Shown here: positions 7,130 to 15,132 of the stretch, one piece after another
How the letters are laid out: every line of letters starts with the position of its first letter
Numbering within the stretch: the stretch's first letter is position 1
Origin: Dysosmobacter segnis
Lineage (GTDB): Bacteria; Bacillota; Clostridia; Oscillospirales; Oscillospiraceae
Reading direction: 5' to 3'
Assembly: GCF_014297285.1 (NCBI RefSeq)
Contig: NZ_JACOQI010000018.1
Location: 1 to 62,288, forward strand
Length of the DNA: 62,288 bases
Notes under the pieces: generated by a model
Databases searched by the model: none
Seen by the model: the letters and a program-made list of their open reading frames with translations, nothing else
What the model was told of the DNA's origin: nothing
Program-made: the position numbers and the translations under genes

Positions 7130-7296
7130 GGATCCACCTCCCCCATGGCGGTATCGTAGTCCCGCCGAACCGCCGCCATTTCCTCCTCATACCGGAGGGC
7201 GTCGCGCTGGCCCAGCTGCTCCGCCATGGCCTTGGTGATTTCGTTCTGGCGGTCAATGATCCCGCAGAGGTCCGCCACCAGCTTCATATAATCCAT
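7117..7296 (-). CDS. Small phage protein, unknown
   Basis: A 59-residue helical protein beginning MDYMKLVADLCGIIDRQNEIT. The start is set by GAGGAGGTGA about 8 bases upstream; an upstream in-frame ATG lacks a better site. It overlaps the next gene by 13 bases, as is usual in this operon. No family recognised. Confidence 0.6.
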   Translation of the reverse strand: MDYMKLVADLCGIIDRQNEITKAMAEQLGQRDALRYEEEMAAVRRDYDTAMGEVDPCKN

Positions 7297-7303
7297 GGCA
7301 GCG

Positions 7304-7705
7304 TCACCTCCTCGCACCGATCAGCCCGGCGACGTGTTCCAGGTCTGCCATGTCCGCCTCAAAAAAGGCATGGCCCCACAGCCAGAAATCCGCATGATCC
7401 GGGTGGCGTAATTTCTGCGCCTCCGGGTCGCTCCACAGGAGATCCCAGCGCATTTGATGGCCGGCGTCTTTCCGCTCCAGCTTGGCCGTGATGGCGCCGA
7501 TCAGGGCGCCGCGGGCTTTCCCGTTTCCGTCGTCATTTCGTGCAAAATAGCGGTGTGCGCTCTCGCTGGTGACCGCGCACAATGGGCGGCCATTATGTAC
7601 CAGAAACCCGTCCACAGCGTCCACAGGCGTACCATACCGGAGGTTTACGGGGCCGTTGATACTCACAAACCGCGCTCTTTTTCTTACGATGTAGGCAGCG
7701 CCCAC
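7304..7705 (-). CDS. Phage protein downstream of the DGR, unknown
   Basis: A 133-residue soluble protein. The first half reads as a beta-rich domain (VSINGPVNLRYGTPVDAVDGFLVHNGRPLCAVTSE), and the second holds several Trp and His residues (MRWDLLWSDPEAQKLRHPDHADFWLWGHAFF). It is 3 bases from the chitin-binding-like gene, so it is part of the same late transcript. Perhaps an attachment accessory, by position only. Confidence 0.6.
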   Translation of the reverse strand: MGAAYIVRKRARFVSINGPVNLRYGTPVDAVDGFLVHNGRPLCAVTSESAHRYFARNDDGNGKARGALIGAITAKLERKDAGHQMRWDLLWSDPEAQKLRHPDHADFWLWGHAFFEADMADLEHVAGLIGARR

Positions 7706-7708
7706 GGC

Positions 7709-8320
7709 TTACACCTCCGTCCACCCGTACACACCAGGCTCCCACACGTTGCTGTCCACAGTGCTGGTCCAATGCTTGCCATTGTGCGACACCTTGGCGT
7801 CCTTGCTGTATGCGTCATGTGCGCCAACCGGCTGGGACCATTCCGGCCATTCCTCCGCCGGATCGGAAACCGTCGTCCAAAGGCTTGCGGTTTTGTCCGG
7901 CGTCCAGTCCGCTTGTGACGTATGGGCCTGAACGCATTTATACAGCTTCCCGTCCGTATATCTGCGGATCTGGCCCACGGTATAGGCCACCGGCACCGCC
8001 CACGGCGCGAAAAGGTCCGCGTGTTCCGCCGCCGTTGTGGCGTCCACGCTTCCGGCCTCCGCCATTGTGACGAACACGATCCCCGTAGCGTCTGCCGCCT
8101 TGGCGATCTCCACTCCCGCGTCCGTTTCTTCCAGCATGACCGTGATTTCTGCCCCCGCCATGTCAGGGCGTCCCAGGAGGTGGTAAACGGTGCCGTTGTG
8201 CGCGATCCCCGTGGCCTCCGCCTCCGGGCACAGCACGAAACAGCCGTTTTCCGCCTGCTTGATGTAGTTGGGGGCCTCGGTCATGGCCACGGTCGCCCCG
8301 TCTTTTGTGATCTTGAACAT
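7709..8320 (-). CDS. Carbohydrate-binding-module protein (CBM5/12-like), tail accessory
   Basis: A 203-residue protein. The last 90 residues contain two aromatic-rich modules: YTVGQIRRYTDGKLYKCVQAH ending in LWTTV, and SQPVGAHDAYSKDAKVSHNG ending in WEPGVYGWTEV, typical of chitin-binding type 3 folds. The N-terminal half (MFKITKDGATVAMTEAPNYIK) is a phage-type head piece seen in tail-associated proteins. It lies just after the reverse transcriptase, so it is made with the fibre genes and may bind host surface glycans. Confidence 0.75.
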   Translation of the reverse strand: MFKITKDGATVAMTEAPNYIKQAENGCFVLCPEAEATGIAHNGTVYHLLGRPDMAGAEITVMLEETDAGVEIAKAADATGIVFVTMAEAGSVDATTAAEHADLFAPWAVPVAYTVGQIRRYTDGKLYKCVQAHTSQADWTPDKTASLWTTVSDPAEEWPEWSQPVGAHDAYSKDAKVSHNGKHWTSTVDSNVWEPGVYGWTEV

Positions 8321-8323
8321 GGT

Positions 8324-9448
8324 TTACACCTCCGTTTTGAAAATCGCATAAAATAGCCGCCGCAGTTTCAGCACCCTGCCGTGATCGTTGAAGTTCTCAT
8401 AGTAGGAAATCGGTGTTTGCAGCCATTGGGCCACCTGCTCCACCGTCATTTCACCGCTGGCCACACGCGCCTGGAAAAGCCGCAGTTTCCGCCGCGCCCG
8501 CTTCATGCCGTCCCGGCAGCCGTGGATCTTCACGGCGCCGGTGTTCGTCACCTGAAACTTTGCTTTGCAGAACCGGAACGGTCTGGAGAACGGAACCACC
8601 TTTGACTTTCCGGCGTTGACCTGCAGGCCCATGGCCTCCGCGTGGCCGATCACGTCCGCCGCGGTCACCTCCGCCGCCTGTTTCGTCGGCAGAATGGTGT
8701 AATAGTCGTCCATGTAATGGGCAGCACCATGGATCGAAAGCTGGGCTTTGATCCGGTTGTCCAGGGAGGACGGCAGCGCCACCATTTCCTGCTGGCTTGG
8801 CTCCACGCCCAGCGGCATACCCACGCCGCCCGGCACAGCTGCCACCACCAGATCGGCCAACTGCCGCAGGTCCGGGTTTAGGATCATGCCCCGGTGCCGC
8901 TCATACAGCAGCGCGTGGGGCGCGTCCGGGAAAAAGTGGTGAAAATCCATCAGGAACAGGGCGCCCTCCAGGCCATGCTTGCGGTAATGGTCCCGCAGGT
9001 GCTTGGCCAGGCGTCTGTAATGGAAATGCAGGCCGCCGCCTTTCTGGCTGGCTTTGTTGTCGTAGATCATACTGGGCACATACAGCGGCACCAGCACCTT
9101 TTTGGTCAGAACCTTATAAACCTGCCGATCCTCAATGTGCGGCGCGTCTATTGGCCGAACCTTGCCCCGTTCTTTCAGGGTGAAATGGGCGGTTTTGCCC
9201 GGCTTCCATGTTCCATTTAGGATCTTGCGCCGGCGCTTGGCGGTGCCGGAAAACAGGTGCATTTCAAACCGCTGTGTGCTGGCTTTCCACCTCACGCCGT
9301 TGCAGCATTTCCGGCCATAGAAAAACATGGCCCGGTAACTGAAAACTTCCTCAATCGGCCCCAGGGCGTCGCTGCGGGCCTTTCGCTTTGCCTGCCGCCT
9401 TGTCTGGCGGCGTCTGTAACGCGCCTCGCGGCGCTGTTCGCTTGTCAT
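8324..9448 (-). CDS. DGR reverse transcriptase
   Basis: A 374-residue reverse transcriptase of the diversity-generating class. Fingers: GKVRPIDAPHIEDRQVYKVL (about 95-114); palm: LFLMDFHHFF (about 164-173) with the first catalytic Asp; GMPLGVEPSQQE (about 210-221), the motif-4 region ending in SQ that marks DGR enzymes; and HYMDDYYTI (about 244-252) with the catalytic Asp pair. A basic N-terminus (RRRQTRRQAKRKAR) may bind RNA. It lacks maturase or endonuclease domains, as DGR enzymes do. It copies the template repeat upstream into mutated cDNA for the fibre gene. The start follows GGAGGG with a long 13-base spacer; a longer frame exists. Confidence 0.95.
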   Translation of the reverse strand: MTSEQRREARYRRRQTRRQAKRKARSDALGPIEEVFSYRAMFFYGRKCCNGVRWKASTQRFEMHLFSGTAKRRRKILNGTWKPGKTAHFTLKERGKVRPIDAPHIEDRQVYKVLTKKVLVPLYVPSMIYDNKASQKGGGLHFHYRRLAKHLRDHYRKHGLEGALFLMDFHHFFPDAPHALLYERHRGMILNPDLRQLADLVVAAVPGGVGMPLGVEPSQQEMVALPSSLDNRIKAQLSIHGAAHYMDDYYTILPTKQAAEVTAADVIGHAEAMGLQVNAGKSKVVPFSRPFRFCKAKFQVTNTGAVKIHGCRDGMKRARRKLRLFQARVASGEMTVEQVAQWLQTPISYYENFNDHGRVLKLRRLFYAIFKTEV

Positions 9449-9849
9449 AGAAAAGTATTCGCCCTCCGTACAGTTGTGGTGTTGGTGTGCGTCTAAACTG
9501 CTTCGATCCAGCGCATGAAACGGGGTTAGCACAATACCCCCGCCATGCAAGCAGCGTCCGCGCGGGATCATCAGCGGGCAGTTTCAGGCTTTCGCCAGGG
9601 AAGTATCTTTCCTTTTACATGGGTCCGGTTCACGTTCGTTACTGCATTTGACCCAGCTATGCAAAATCAGGGGGCCAGCGCCCAGGAATTGTTGGCGTTG
9701 TTATTGTTGGCGCTGCCGTCGGTGTTGACAAGGCAGAAATTGTTGCTGTTGCTCGAATTGACGGAACGGCACCACGCATTGGCCGCCGTCAGAGGGGAAA
9801 GCCGCCCTGCCTCCCGGCGCGTTTTCAAAGATACACCCATAAAAATGAC
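9449..9849 (-). other. Non-coding DGR template RNA region
   Basis: The 400 bp between avd and the reverse transcriptase hold the template repeat but no credible gene. The stretch is expected to be transcribed leftward as the template RNA, with its 3' part (9449-9667) being the segment that primes or structures cDNA synthesis in studied DGRs. Confidence 0.7.
9668..9789 (-). repeat. DGR template repeat (TR)
   Basis: A 122-bp near copy of the end of the fibre gene at 10406-10527. It matches at 110 positions; all 12 differences fall on the 30 adenines of the coding (minus) strand and none on the other 92 bases. Read in the fibre frame it is full of AAC/AAT codons exactly where the fibre varies. 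The 3' edge (coding strand) is the GC-rich block shared with the variable repeat, beyond which identity stops. Confidence 0.96.
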
Positions 9850-10308
9850 TTATTTCCGCTTCCTGTCGCTCTCCAGGATATTCCGCAGCAGGGTGTCCTC
9901 CCGGTCTATCAGTTCGCCCAGGCTCTGCGCCATGCGGTCCAGCTTGTCCATGGCCTCCTTGGGTGGGACCGTCTTTCCGCTGGGCGCCGTAAAGCACCCT
10001 TGCGGGTTCTGGTACATAACCAGATAGGCGTGGGTCAGGCGCACGTCCAGCGCAGAGAGGGAGGCCAGCGCCTCCAGCAAATGCGCCTTGCGCTGGGCTT
10101 TGCGCTGTTCGTCCGACGGGTATATTTTGTTGGCCTTTTCGGTGTGGTCCATGACCTCACCGGCCAGCTGCGCGGTGCCCTCTGCAATCAGCCGGGAATA
10201 ACGGGCGGAAAGCCGCGTCAAAAAGCCCACCGTTTCCACATAAATCTGGTTTGCGGTGTTCACATACTCCGCTTTGCTCACGGTCCGCTTTTCTTTCAGA
10301 ACTGACAT
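9850..10308 (-). CDS. avd: DGR accessory protein Avd
   Basis: A 152-residue, strongly helical, basic protein placed between target gene and template repeat, as avd is in phage BPP-1. The central RKAHLLEALASLSALDVRLTH region, followed by AYLVMYQNP, matches the four-helix-bundle Avd type, which forms a pentameric barrel that binds the reverse transcriptase and template RNA. High Lys/Arg content fits nucleic-acid binding. Assignment rests on size, helix pattern and position. Confidence 0.88.
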   Translation of the reverse strand: MSVLKEKRTVSKAEYVNTANQIYVETVGFLTRLSARYSRLIAEGTAQLAGEVMDHTEKANKIYPSDEQRKAQRKAHLLEALASLSALDVRLTHAYLVMYQNPQGCFTAPSGKTVPPKEAMDKLDRMAQSLGELIDREDTLLRNILESDRKRK

Positions 10309-10346
10309 TCTTTCACCTCACGGGTTTTCTTCCTCTGTCCGGGTTT

Positions 10347-10368
10347 CCCGCCCACTTCCGTGGGCGGG
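10347..10368 (-). promoter_or_regulatory. DGR target-site hairpin with GGAA loop
   Basis: On the coding strand CCCGCCCAC, loop GGAA and GTGGGCGGG form a perfect 9-bp stem 25 bp past the fibre stop codon and 37 bp past the variable repeat. In characterised DGRs a hairpin or cruciform with a GRNA tetraloop just downstream of the variable repeat stimulates retrohoming; GGAA fits GRNA. No T tract follows, so it is not an intrinsic terminator. Confidence 0.75.
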
Positions 10369-10392
10369 ATTTTGCCGGATATGCTGCGGCGA

Positions 10393-13101
10393 TTAGACAA
10401 AAAAGCAGGGGGCCAGCGCCCAGGAACCGTAGGCGTAGTGATTGATGGCGCTGCCGTCGGTGCCGACAAGGCAGAAATCGCTGCTGTTGCTCGAATAGAC
10501 GGAACGGCACCACGCATAGGCCGCCGTGCCGGTGGCGTTGTGCTTATAATGCACCTTGCTGTTTCCAGCCTTGTAATAGTCATACTGGGCCTGGTAATTC
10601 TTCTCCGCGCTGTTGGCGTAGGACCTGGCCCCGTGGTATTCAAACTCCGAAAGCAGCGGTAACAGATCCGTGGTGCTGGTGACATAGCTGGCGGTGTCAC
10701 TTCCGCCGCCGGTGTTGTCGCTGTACTTGGTGGCCGGCTTCATAACCGCCCGGAGATCCGCCGGCAGGGCTGCCAGCAGGGTATTGGCCGCGGGGCTGGT
10801 GGCGCTGGCGCTGTTGCTGCCCAGCACGGTCTTTCTCATGTGGCTGTTATTCCACCCGCCGCTGTTCGTGTATGACGTGTTCATGGTAAAGGCGCCGGTG
10901 GTGCTGGTACTGTTTCCGTAATTGCCGTCTACCAGGCCCACCAGGGTGCCGTTGATCTTGCCAATCTGGAAATGGATCCGGTTGCTGCCCTCGCGGCTGG
11001 CGTTGTGGTTGAAACCCAGGATAAACACGGAAATGGCCAGATTGGAGAACGTCGTGGCGCCCACCTTGCCGTTGATCGTGATCCCCTTGGCGTCGCCCAC
11101 GCTCCAGTAATTGGACCCCTTTCCGGCGTCGGACACGGCGCGGATCGTTGCCCAGCTGTTGGAGGCCAGCGTGTTGGAAATGCTGGTGACCGTCACCGGG
11201 GTGGTGGTCGTCTTGGTCACGCCGCCCTCGGAATAGCTGACAGTGACCGCCGTGGTGTTGGCTGCCATGGTGGTGGGGCTGCAGGTGTAGCCGGTGACGG
11301 TCTTTTTACTGCCGTCTGCCATGGTAGCGGTGACCACCATTCCCGCGCTGTTGAACGTTTCGCCGGTGAAATAGGAGGTTTTCGTGGGTGCGTGGGTCAC
11401 CGCGATACTGGAAAGGTAGTTGCTCACGGTAATGGCCTGGGTGCAGGTCTTACTCACGCCGCCCTCTGCGTAGGTAATCGTGATCGTGGTATTAGACAGT
11501 CCCAGGGCGCCGGTGGGTGAATAGGTCCAGCCGGTCACCACGCGGGTGGCGTTGTCCGAATATTTAGCGGTAATCACCATTCCGGCGCTGCTGAACTTCT
11601 CCCCGTACTTGTAGGCGGTTTTCGCGGGTGCCGTCGTCACGGAAATGCTGGACAGGGTGCGGATCGTGATCGCCTGGGTGCAGGTCTTTGTGACGCCGTT
11701 TTCCGTGTAGGAGATCGTCACCGCCGTGTCCGTCTTGGAAAGGGCGCCGCTGGGGGTGTACGTCCAGCCCGTCACGGTCTTTTTGGTGCCGTTGGACATG
11801 GTGGCCTCAATCACCATTCCGGTGGCGTCGAAACTCTCACCGATGTAATACGCGGTTTTGTTGGGTGCGGTTTTCACGGAAATGCTGGACATTTCCAGGA
11901 CCGTGACCGCCTGGGTGGTCGTGACTGTCACGCCTGCCCGCTGGTATTTGATCGTCACCGCCGTGGTGCTGGCTGCCATAACGGTGGGGCTGAACGTGCA
12001 GCCGTCGGTTACGTCCTCCGTGGTGCCGTCGGCATAGGTGGCTGTGACCACCAGGCCGGTGGGGTCGAATGTTTCCCCCACGTTGTAGGTGGTTTTCGTG
12101 GGTGCGTGGGTGACTGCCACGCTGGAGGTAATCACCAGATCCACGTTGTACTGCATGGCGCCGGTGACCTCCACCACGGCGCTGGCCGTGTGGCCGTTCA
12201 GGGTGGCGGTTACCTCCCAGGTGCCGGTGTTCTCCGGCAGGGAGAACTTGGTGGAACCCACGCCGTTCAGGGTGGTTTCTCCGTCCGTGCAAACCACCGC
12301 CGCGCCGGCGCAGGTCGTCACGTTGATACTGGCAGACTGGACGCCCAGGGCCTCCTTTAGCTTTTTCAGCGTGACCTTACGATTTTGCCCGTCAGCACCG
12401 GAGAAAAACGGAACCGTGTCCGTCAGGGCCATGGCGTTGCTTTCCGTCAGCACCTGGGTGGGCTGCTGGTAGTCCACGCCCGGCGTGGCCTTGGTCACGG
12501 TGTGGTTTCCCTTTGCGTCCTGGCCGCCTTTCAAAATGCCCTTGGCGGTGATCGTGTCCTGTTTCTTTTCCAGTTCTTTGTTGATCTTCTCAAACAGGGC
12601 ATTATGGGCGTTCGCGTCCTTGTCGTGCTCCTCCAGGTCCGCCTCCGACACCAGCACCTGCGAACTGGACAGGGTGCAGGACACTGTGGAGGCGTCGCCC
12701 ACGATAATGGGCACGGTAATGTTTTTTTCCACCGTTTCCACCGACGCCACGGGGATAAAGTCCGCCGTGTCATAGGCGTTTTGGTAGCAGTAAAGAATGT
12801 CGTGGCTGCGGTCATTGGGGTAATCGGGATCCGCCGCAAACACGCCGATCTCGCGCCAGTAAAAACCCTCCTCCAGTTCTGCGTTGGAGAAATGGCCGGA
12901 CACGTCGGCGTACTGCTCCGCGTTGTTTTTCACCGCGGCGTCAATGGTCACCACGGCGCTGACAAGAGCCGTCATAGCGGAGATCGGACCGCTGATTGTG
13001 CCGTTGCCCAGTTGAATGGTTGTGAATTTGATCCCCTCACCGGCCATATTCCTGTAATACAGGTTTTTGCCGGCGTCTGTCAGTTTCGGGGCCTGAAACA
13101 T
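10393..13101 (-). CDS. Tail fibre with Ig-like repeats and DGR-variable C-terminus
   Basis: A 902-residue receptor-binding fibre. The N-terminal 150 residues match the phage tail-collar fibre domain (DUF3751-like: KLTDAGKNLYYRNMAGEG, WREIGVFA) that attaches to the baseplate. A helical linker (about 155-200) leads to four Ig-like group 3 repeats, each with a SS[IV][AS]V..AP.KT.Y..GE.F...G core, and then a C-terminal DUF6273-like/C-type-lectin-type domain of about 250 residues. The last 45 residues are the variable repeat, with variable Tyr, Ser, Asp, Gly, Ile and His at template AAY codons. The start at MFQAPKLTDAGK follows AGGAGGTTATCAGCC; the frame is open for 93 more codons upstream but overlaps gpI. 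Confidence 0.93.
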   Translation of the reverse strand: MFQAPKLTDAGKNLYYRNMAGEGIKFTTIQLGNGTISGPISAMTALVSAVVTIDAAVKNNAEQYADVSGHFSNAELEEGFYWREIGVFAADPDYPNDRSHDILYCYQNAYDTADFIPVASVETVEKNITVPIIVGDASTVSCTLSSSQVLVSEADLEEHDKDANAHNALFEKINKELEKKQDTITAKGILKGGQDAKGNHTVTKATPGVDYQQPTQVLTESNAMALTDTVPFFSGADGQNRKVTLKKLKEALGVQSASINVTTCAGAAVVCTDGETTLNGVGSTKFSLPENTGTWEVTATLNGHTASAVVEVTGAMQYNVDLVITSSVAVTHAPTKTTYNVGETFDPTGLVVTATYADGTTEDVTDGCTFSPTVMAASTTAVTIKYQRAGVTVTTTQAVTVLEMSSISVKTAPNKTAYYIGESFDATGMVIEATMSNGTKKTVTGWTYTPSGALSKTDTAVTISYTENGVTKTCTQAITIRTLSSISVTTAPAKTAYKYGEKFSSAGMVITAKYSDNATRVVTGWTYSPTGALGLSNTTITITYAEGGVSKTCTQAITVSNYLSSIAVTHAPTKTSYFTGETFNSAGMVVTATMADGSKKTVTGYTCSPTTMAANTTAVTVSYSEGGVTKTTTTPVTVTSISNTLASNSWATIRAVSDAGKGSNYWSVGDAKGITINGKVGATTFSNLAISVFILGFNHNASREGSNRIHFQIGKINGTLVGLVDGNYGNSTSTTGAFTMNTSYTNSGGWNNSHMRKTVLGSNSASATSPAANTLLAALPADLRAVMKPATKYSDNTGGGSDTASYVTSTTDLLPLLSEFEYHGARSYANSAEKNYQAQYDYYKAGNSKVHYKHNATGTAAYAWCRSVYSSNSSDFCLVGTDGSAINHYAYGSWALAPCFFV
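10406..10426 (-). promoter_or_regulatory. Initiation of mutagenic homing (IMH) block
   Basis: The GC-rich stretch at the 3' edge of the variable repeat (coding strand TCCTGGGCGCTGGCCCCCTG) is identical in the template repeat, contains no adenine and marks the edge of identity. In studied DGRs this position sets where cDNA invades the target; the VR-specific flank is TTTTTTGTC and the TR flank ATTTTGC. Confidence 0.75.
10406..10527 (-). repeat. DGR variable repeat (VR)
   Basis: The 3' end of the fibre gene, ending 10 bp before its stop codon. It differs from the template at 12 sites: T to C (6), T to A (5) and T to G (1) as read on the plus strand, all coding-strand adenines in the template. 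It therefore shows that mutagenic homing has happened in this lineage. Confidence 0.96.
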
Positions 13102-13117
13102 GGCTGATAACCTCCTG

Positions 13118-13687
13118 TTACATAGTCGCCCTTTGCAGGGTGATAAAATCGCCCGTGTGGATCCAATGGCCCACGAATACCTCCGCCGGAGGTGTGGACA
13201 GATCCAACACGATTTCGTCCAGCCAGGCGGAAAGGCGCTTGACGGTGCCCAGCACCCGCTTGAACTCCTCCACGTCGTCCGACGTAATGGCCGGGTTCGT
13301 GGTGTATGCCTTAAAGTGATAGGGTTTCCCGCCGTATTCCCACCACTCGCTGATATGACCGGCCTGGAAAATGGTTTCAATGATCCGGTTCACCGCTGCC
13401 GGGGTGCCCATCTGTGCGTAAAACAGCAGGCTTTCCGCGATCAGGGTTCGCTTGACCTTAATGGAAAAGTTTTCGTCATAGGACGGGGTACGCAGTTCCA
13501 CGGCCAGCAGATCCAGCACCTTTTCCGGCACAGCATAGATCGCCGCATAGGTGCGGGCGCCGTCGGCATAGGCCAGCAGCTTCTCCACCTGCCTGCCCAC
13601 GGCGTAGGCAAGCGCCTGGATCTCCGGCTGCTCTGCCAGGTTCTCCGGCATAATGTCCGTGAAGCGGCTGCCGGAAAGTTTAATCAT
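13118..13687 (-). CDS. Tail protein I (P2 gpI-like baseplate protein)
   Basis: A 189-residue baseplate component. It contains the gpI-type pattern LAYAVGRQVEKLLAYADGARTYAAI, then LAVELRTPSYDENFSIKVKRTLIAESL and AAVNRIIETIFQAGHISEWWEYGG. GpI sits with gpJ at the baseplate edge and links the fibres. The start MIKLSG is chosen because GGAGGG lies 7 bases upstream; an upstream ATG contains that site. It overlaps the end of gpJ by 8 bases. Confidence 0.88.
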   Translation of the reverse strand: MIKLSGSRFTDIMPENLAEQPEIQALAYAVGRQVEKLLAYADGARTYAAIYAVPEKVLDLLAVELRTPSYDENFSIKVKRTLIAESLLFYAQMGTPAAVNRIIETIFQAGHISEWWEYGGKPYHFKAYTTNPAITSDDVEEFKRVLGTVKRLSAWLDEIVLDLSTPPAEVFVGHWIHTGDFITLQRATM

Positions 13688-14834
13688 CTTCCAGCCCTCC
13701 ATACGTCACGGTGGCCGATCCGGTCAATGCTGCCACCTTGGTGGCGGCCACCGCCGCGAACGTCGGCGCGGTCACGGTGACACGCTTGGCGCCTGCCTCC
13801 ATGACCATGGCGGCCAGTTGCGACGGGTTCACGTCGCGGCCTATGGTGCGCTGCCAGGTTTTATATTCCTCCACGGCCTGGGCCACCGCCGCCTGGATTG
13901 CCACCGCTCTGGCGCTGTCGCTGCGGTTGATGTAATACGTCAGGTTAATGCTGTATGTGACCTCCTCCGGGGCTTTCACGGTCAGCTTGTCCGTCATGGG
14001 GCGGATCGTCTTGCCGGAGAGGTACGCCTGCAGGCCGGAGATCATGGCCGCGCCCGGCTTGGAACCGTCGGCCATGATGAAAACAATATCCACCTGGCCC
14101 GCTTCGTGGTCGCTGGTGGCCACCACGTCACCAATGGCGGCGTTGTACTTCTTGGCGTGGTACAGGTATCCGTCCTCCGGGCCTGCCGTAGAATAGGCGC
14201 CAGGGGCCAGGTAAACCCGCTCCGCCAGGCTTTCGTCGTTCTCCACGTCTGCGCCGCCCTCCGTGGTGTTCTGGTTCACGGCGCTGGTAATGTAGGGAAC
14301 GGGATCCACGATGGTGGACACCTCGCCAGGCGCCAGTCCGTTGCCCGCGTTGCCTGTTGCGGTACACTCCGCCAGCACGTCCACCGTCAGGCTGCCCGCC
14401 GGGATCTCTGCGTACTCCATCGTGCTGAAATAAATGGAACCGCTGGAGGAAACCCTGGTGCCCGCCGGGATCGGTGTGGCCAGCGTCCTGGTGGCCGACG
14501 CGGTAAAGCGGATCGTGGTCGTGGCCGCCTTGGCCGGTTCTCTGGTAACGCCTTTCAGCAGCGCCAGATTGTCCAGGAACTCCGAATAGGAGTATTTCAA
14601 AAGGCTTTGCTTGCCCGCTCGGTCAACGTACTGCATGGCTTGGTAAATCTGCGCCGCCGCCGAATACAGGATCATGCGGTGGACAGAGGCGCGGCCCAGG
14701 GACACCTTGCTGCCCGTCGCTTGGAGCATGAACGCCTCAAAGTCTGCCACCATATCCCCGCGCACGTCGTCAATGGTCTTGTTGTCGATGAAAGACACGT
14801 CCGGGGTGTTCTGAATTGCGGAAATATCAGGCAC
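13680..14834 (-). CDS. Baseplate J protein (gpJ/gp47-like)
   Basis: A 384-residue baseplate wedge protein. The gpJ pattern includes FIDNKTIDDVRGDMVADFEAF near the N-terminus, IPAGTRVSS in the middle, ECTATGNAGNGLAPGEVS, TEGGADVENDESLAERV and a C-terminal domain with NPSQLAAMVMEAGAKRV. In P2-like tails it joins the gp25-like wedge protein to gpI. It overlaps both neighbours by 8 bases, as expected in a compact baseplate operon. Confidence 0.92.
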   Translation of the reverse strand: MPDISAIQNTPDVSFIDNKTIDDVRGDMVADFEAFMLQATGSKVSLGRASVHRMILYSAAAQIYQAMQYVDRAGKQSLLKYSYSEFLDNLALLKGVTREPAKAATTTIRFTASATRTLATPIPAGTRVSSSGSIYFSTMEYAEIPAGSLTVDVLAECTATGNAGNGLAPGEVSTIVDPVPYITSAVNQNTTEGGADVENDESLAERVYLAPGAYSTAGPEDGYLYHAKKYNAAIGDVVATSDHEAGQVDIVFIMADGSKPGAAMISGLQAYLSGKTIRPMTDKLTVKAPEEVTYSINLTYYINRSDSARAVAIQAAVAQAVEEYKTWQRTIGRDVNPSQLAAMVMEAGAKRVTVTAPTFAAVAATKVAALTGSATVTYGGLEDD

Positions 14835-15132
14835 TTGTTATCACCACCTTGGGAAAAAGTTTTCCGGTGTTGCCGCCGGTCCAGGTCACTTCCTGCACCC
14901 GCACCTCCGGTATGAATTTGGACACCTTTTCGGTGACCTCCGCCGTGTAAAGGCTCTTTGCGGCCTCTGGCGGCATATCCACAAAATCCATGTTCAGGCC
15001 GAAAGCCCGATCCAACGGCATGGTGCCCTCCCGTGTGGACAGCAGGAGGGCCAGCTGCCGATCCAGTTCTGCCAGCCAGTCCGCCGTGAACGTATATTCC
15101 AGTTGGAAATTGAAAAGGTCGTTTTCGTTCAT
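14827..15132 (-). CDS. GpW/gp25-like baseplate wedge protein
   Basis: A 101-residue protein with the gp25/gpW pattern: an N-terminal strand, LLLSTREGTMPLDRAFGLNMDFVDMP, then a helix and a final beta hairpin. This lysozyme-like fold without a catalytic site starts sheath assembly on the baseplate. Overlaps gpJ downstream and gpU upstream by a few bases. Confidence 0.85.
   Translation of the reverse strand: MNENDLFNFQLEYTFTADWLAELDRQLALLLSTREGTMPLDRAFGLNMDFVDMPPEAAKSLYTAEVTEKVSKFIPEVRVQEVTWTGGNTGKLFPKVVITSA

Noticed and set aside
10347..10368. Intrinsic terminator after the fibre gene
   Set aside because: The hairpin has no T tract and avd begins 39 bp downstream; the DGR hairpin explanation fits better.
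11150..12130. Repeat array or CRISPR-like periodicity
   Set aside because: The period of about 240-250 bp is due to four coding Ig-like domains in the fibre gene, not to short repeats with spacers.
13102..13380. 93-codon upstream extension of the tail fibre reading frame
   Set aside because: It lies entirely in the opposite-phase shadow of gpI, and the ATG at 13101 has a good AGGAGG and starts a clear collar-domain sequence.
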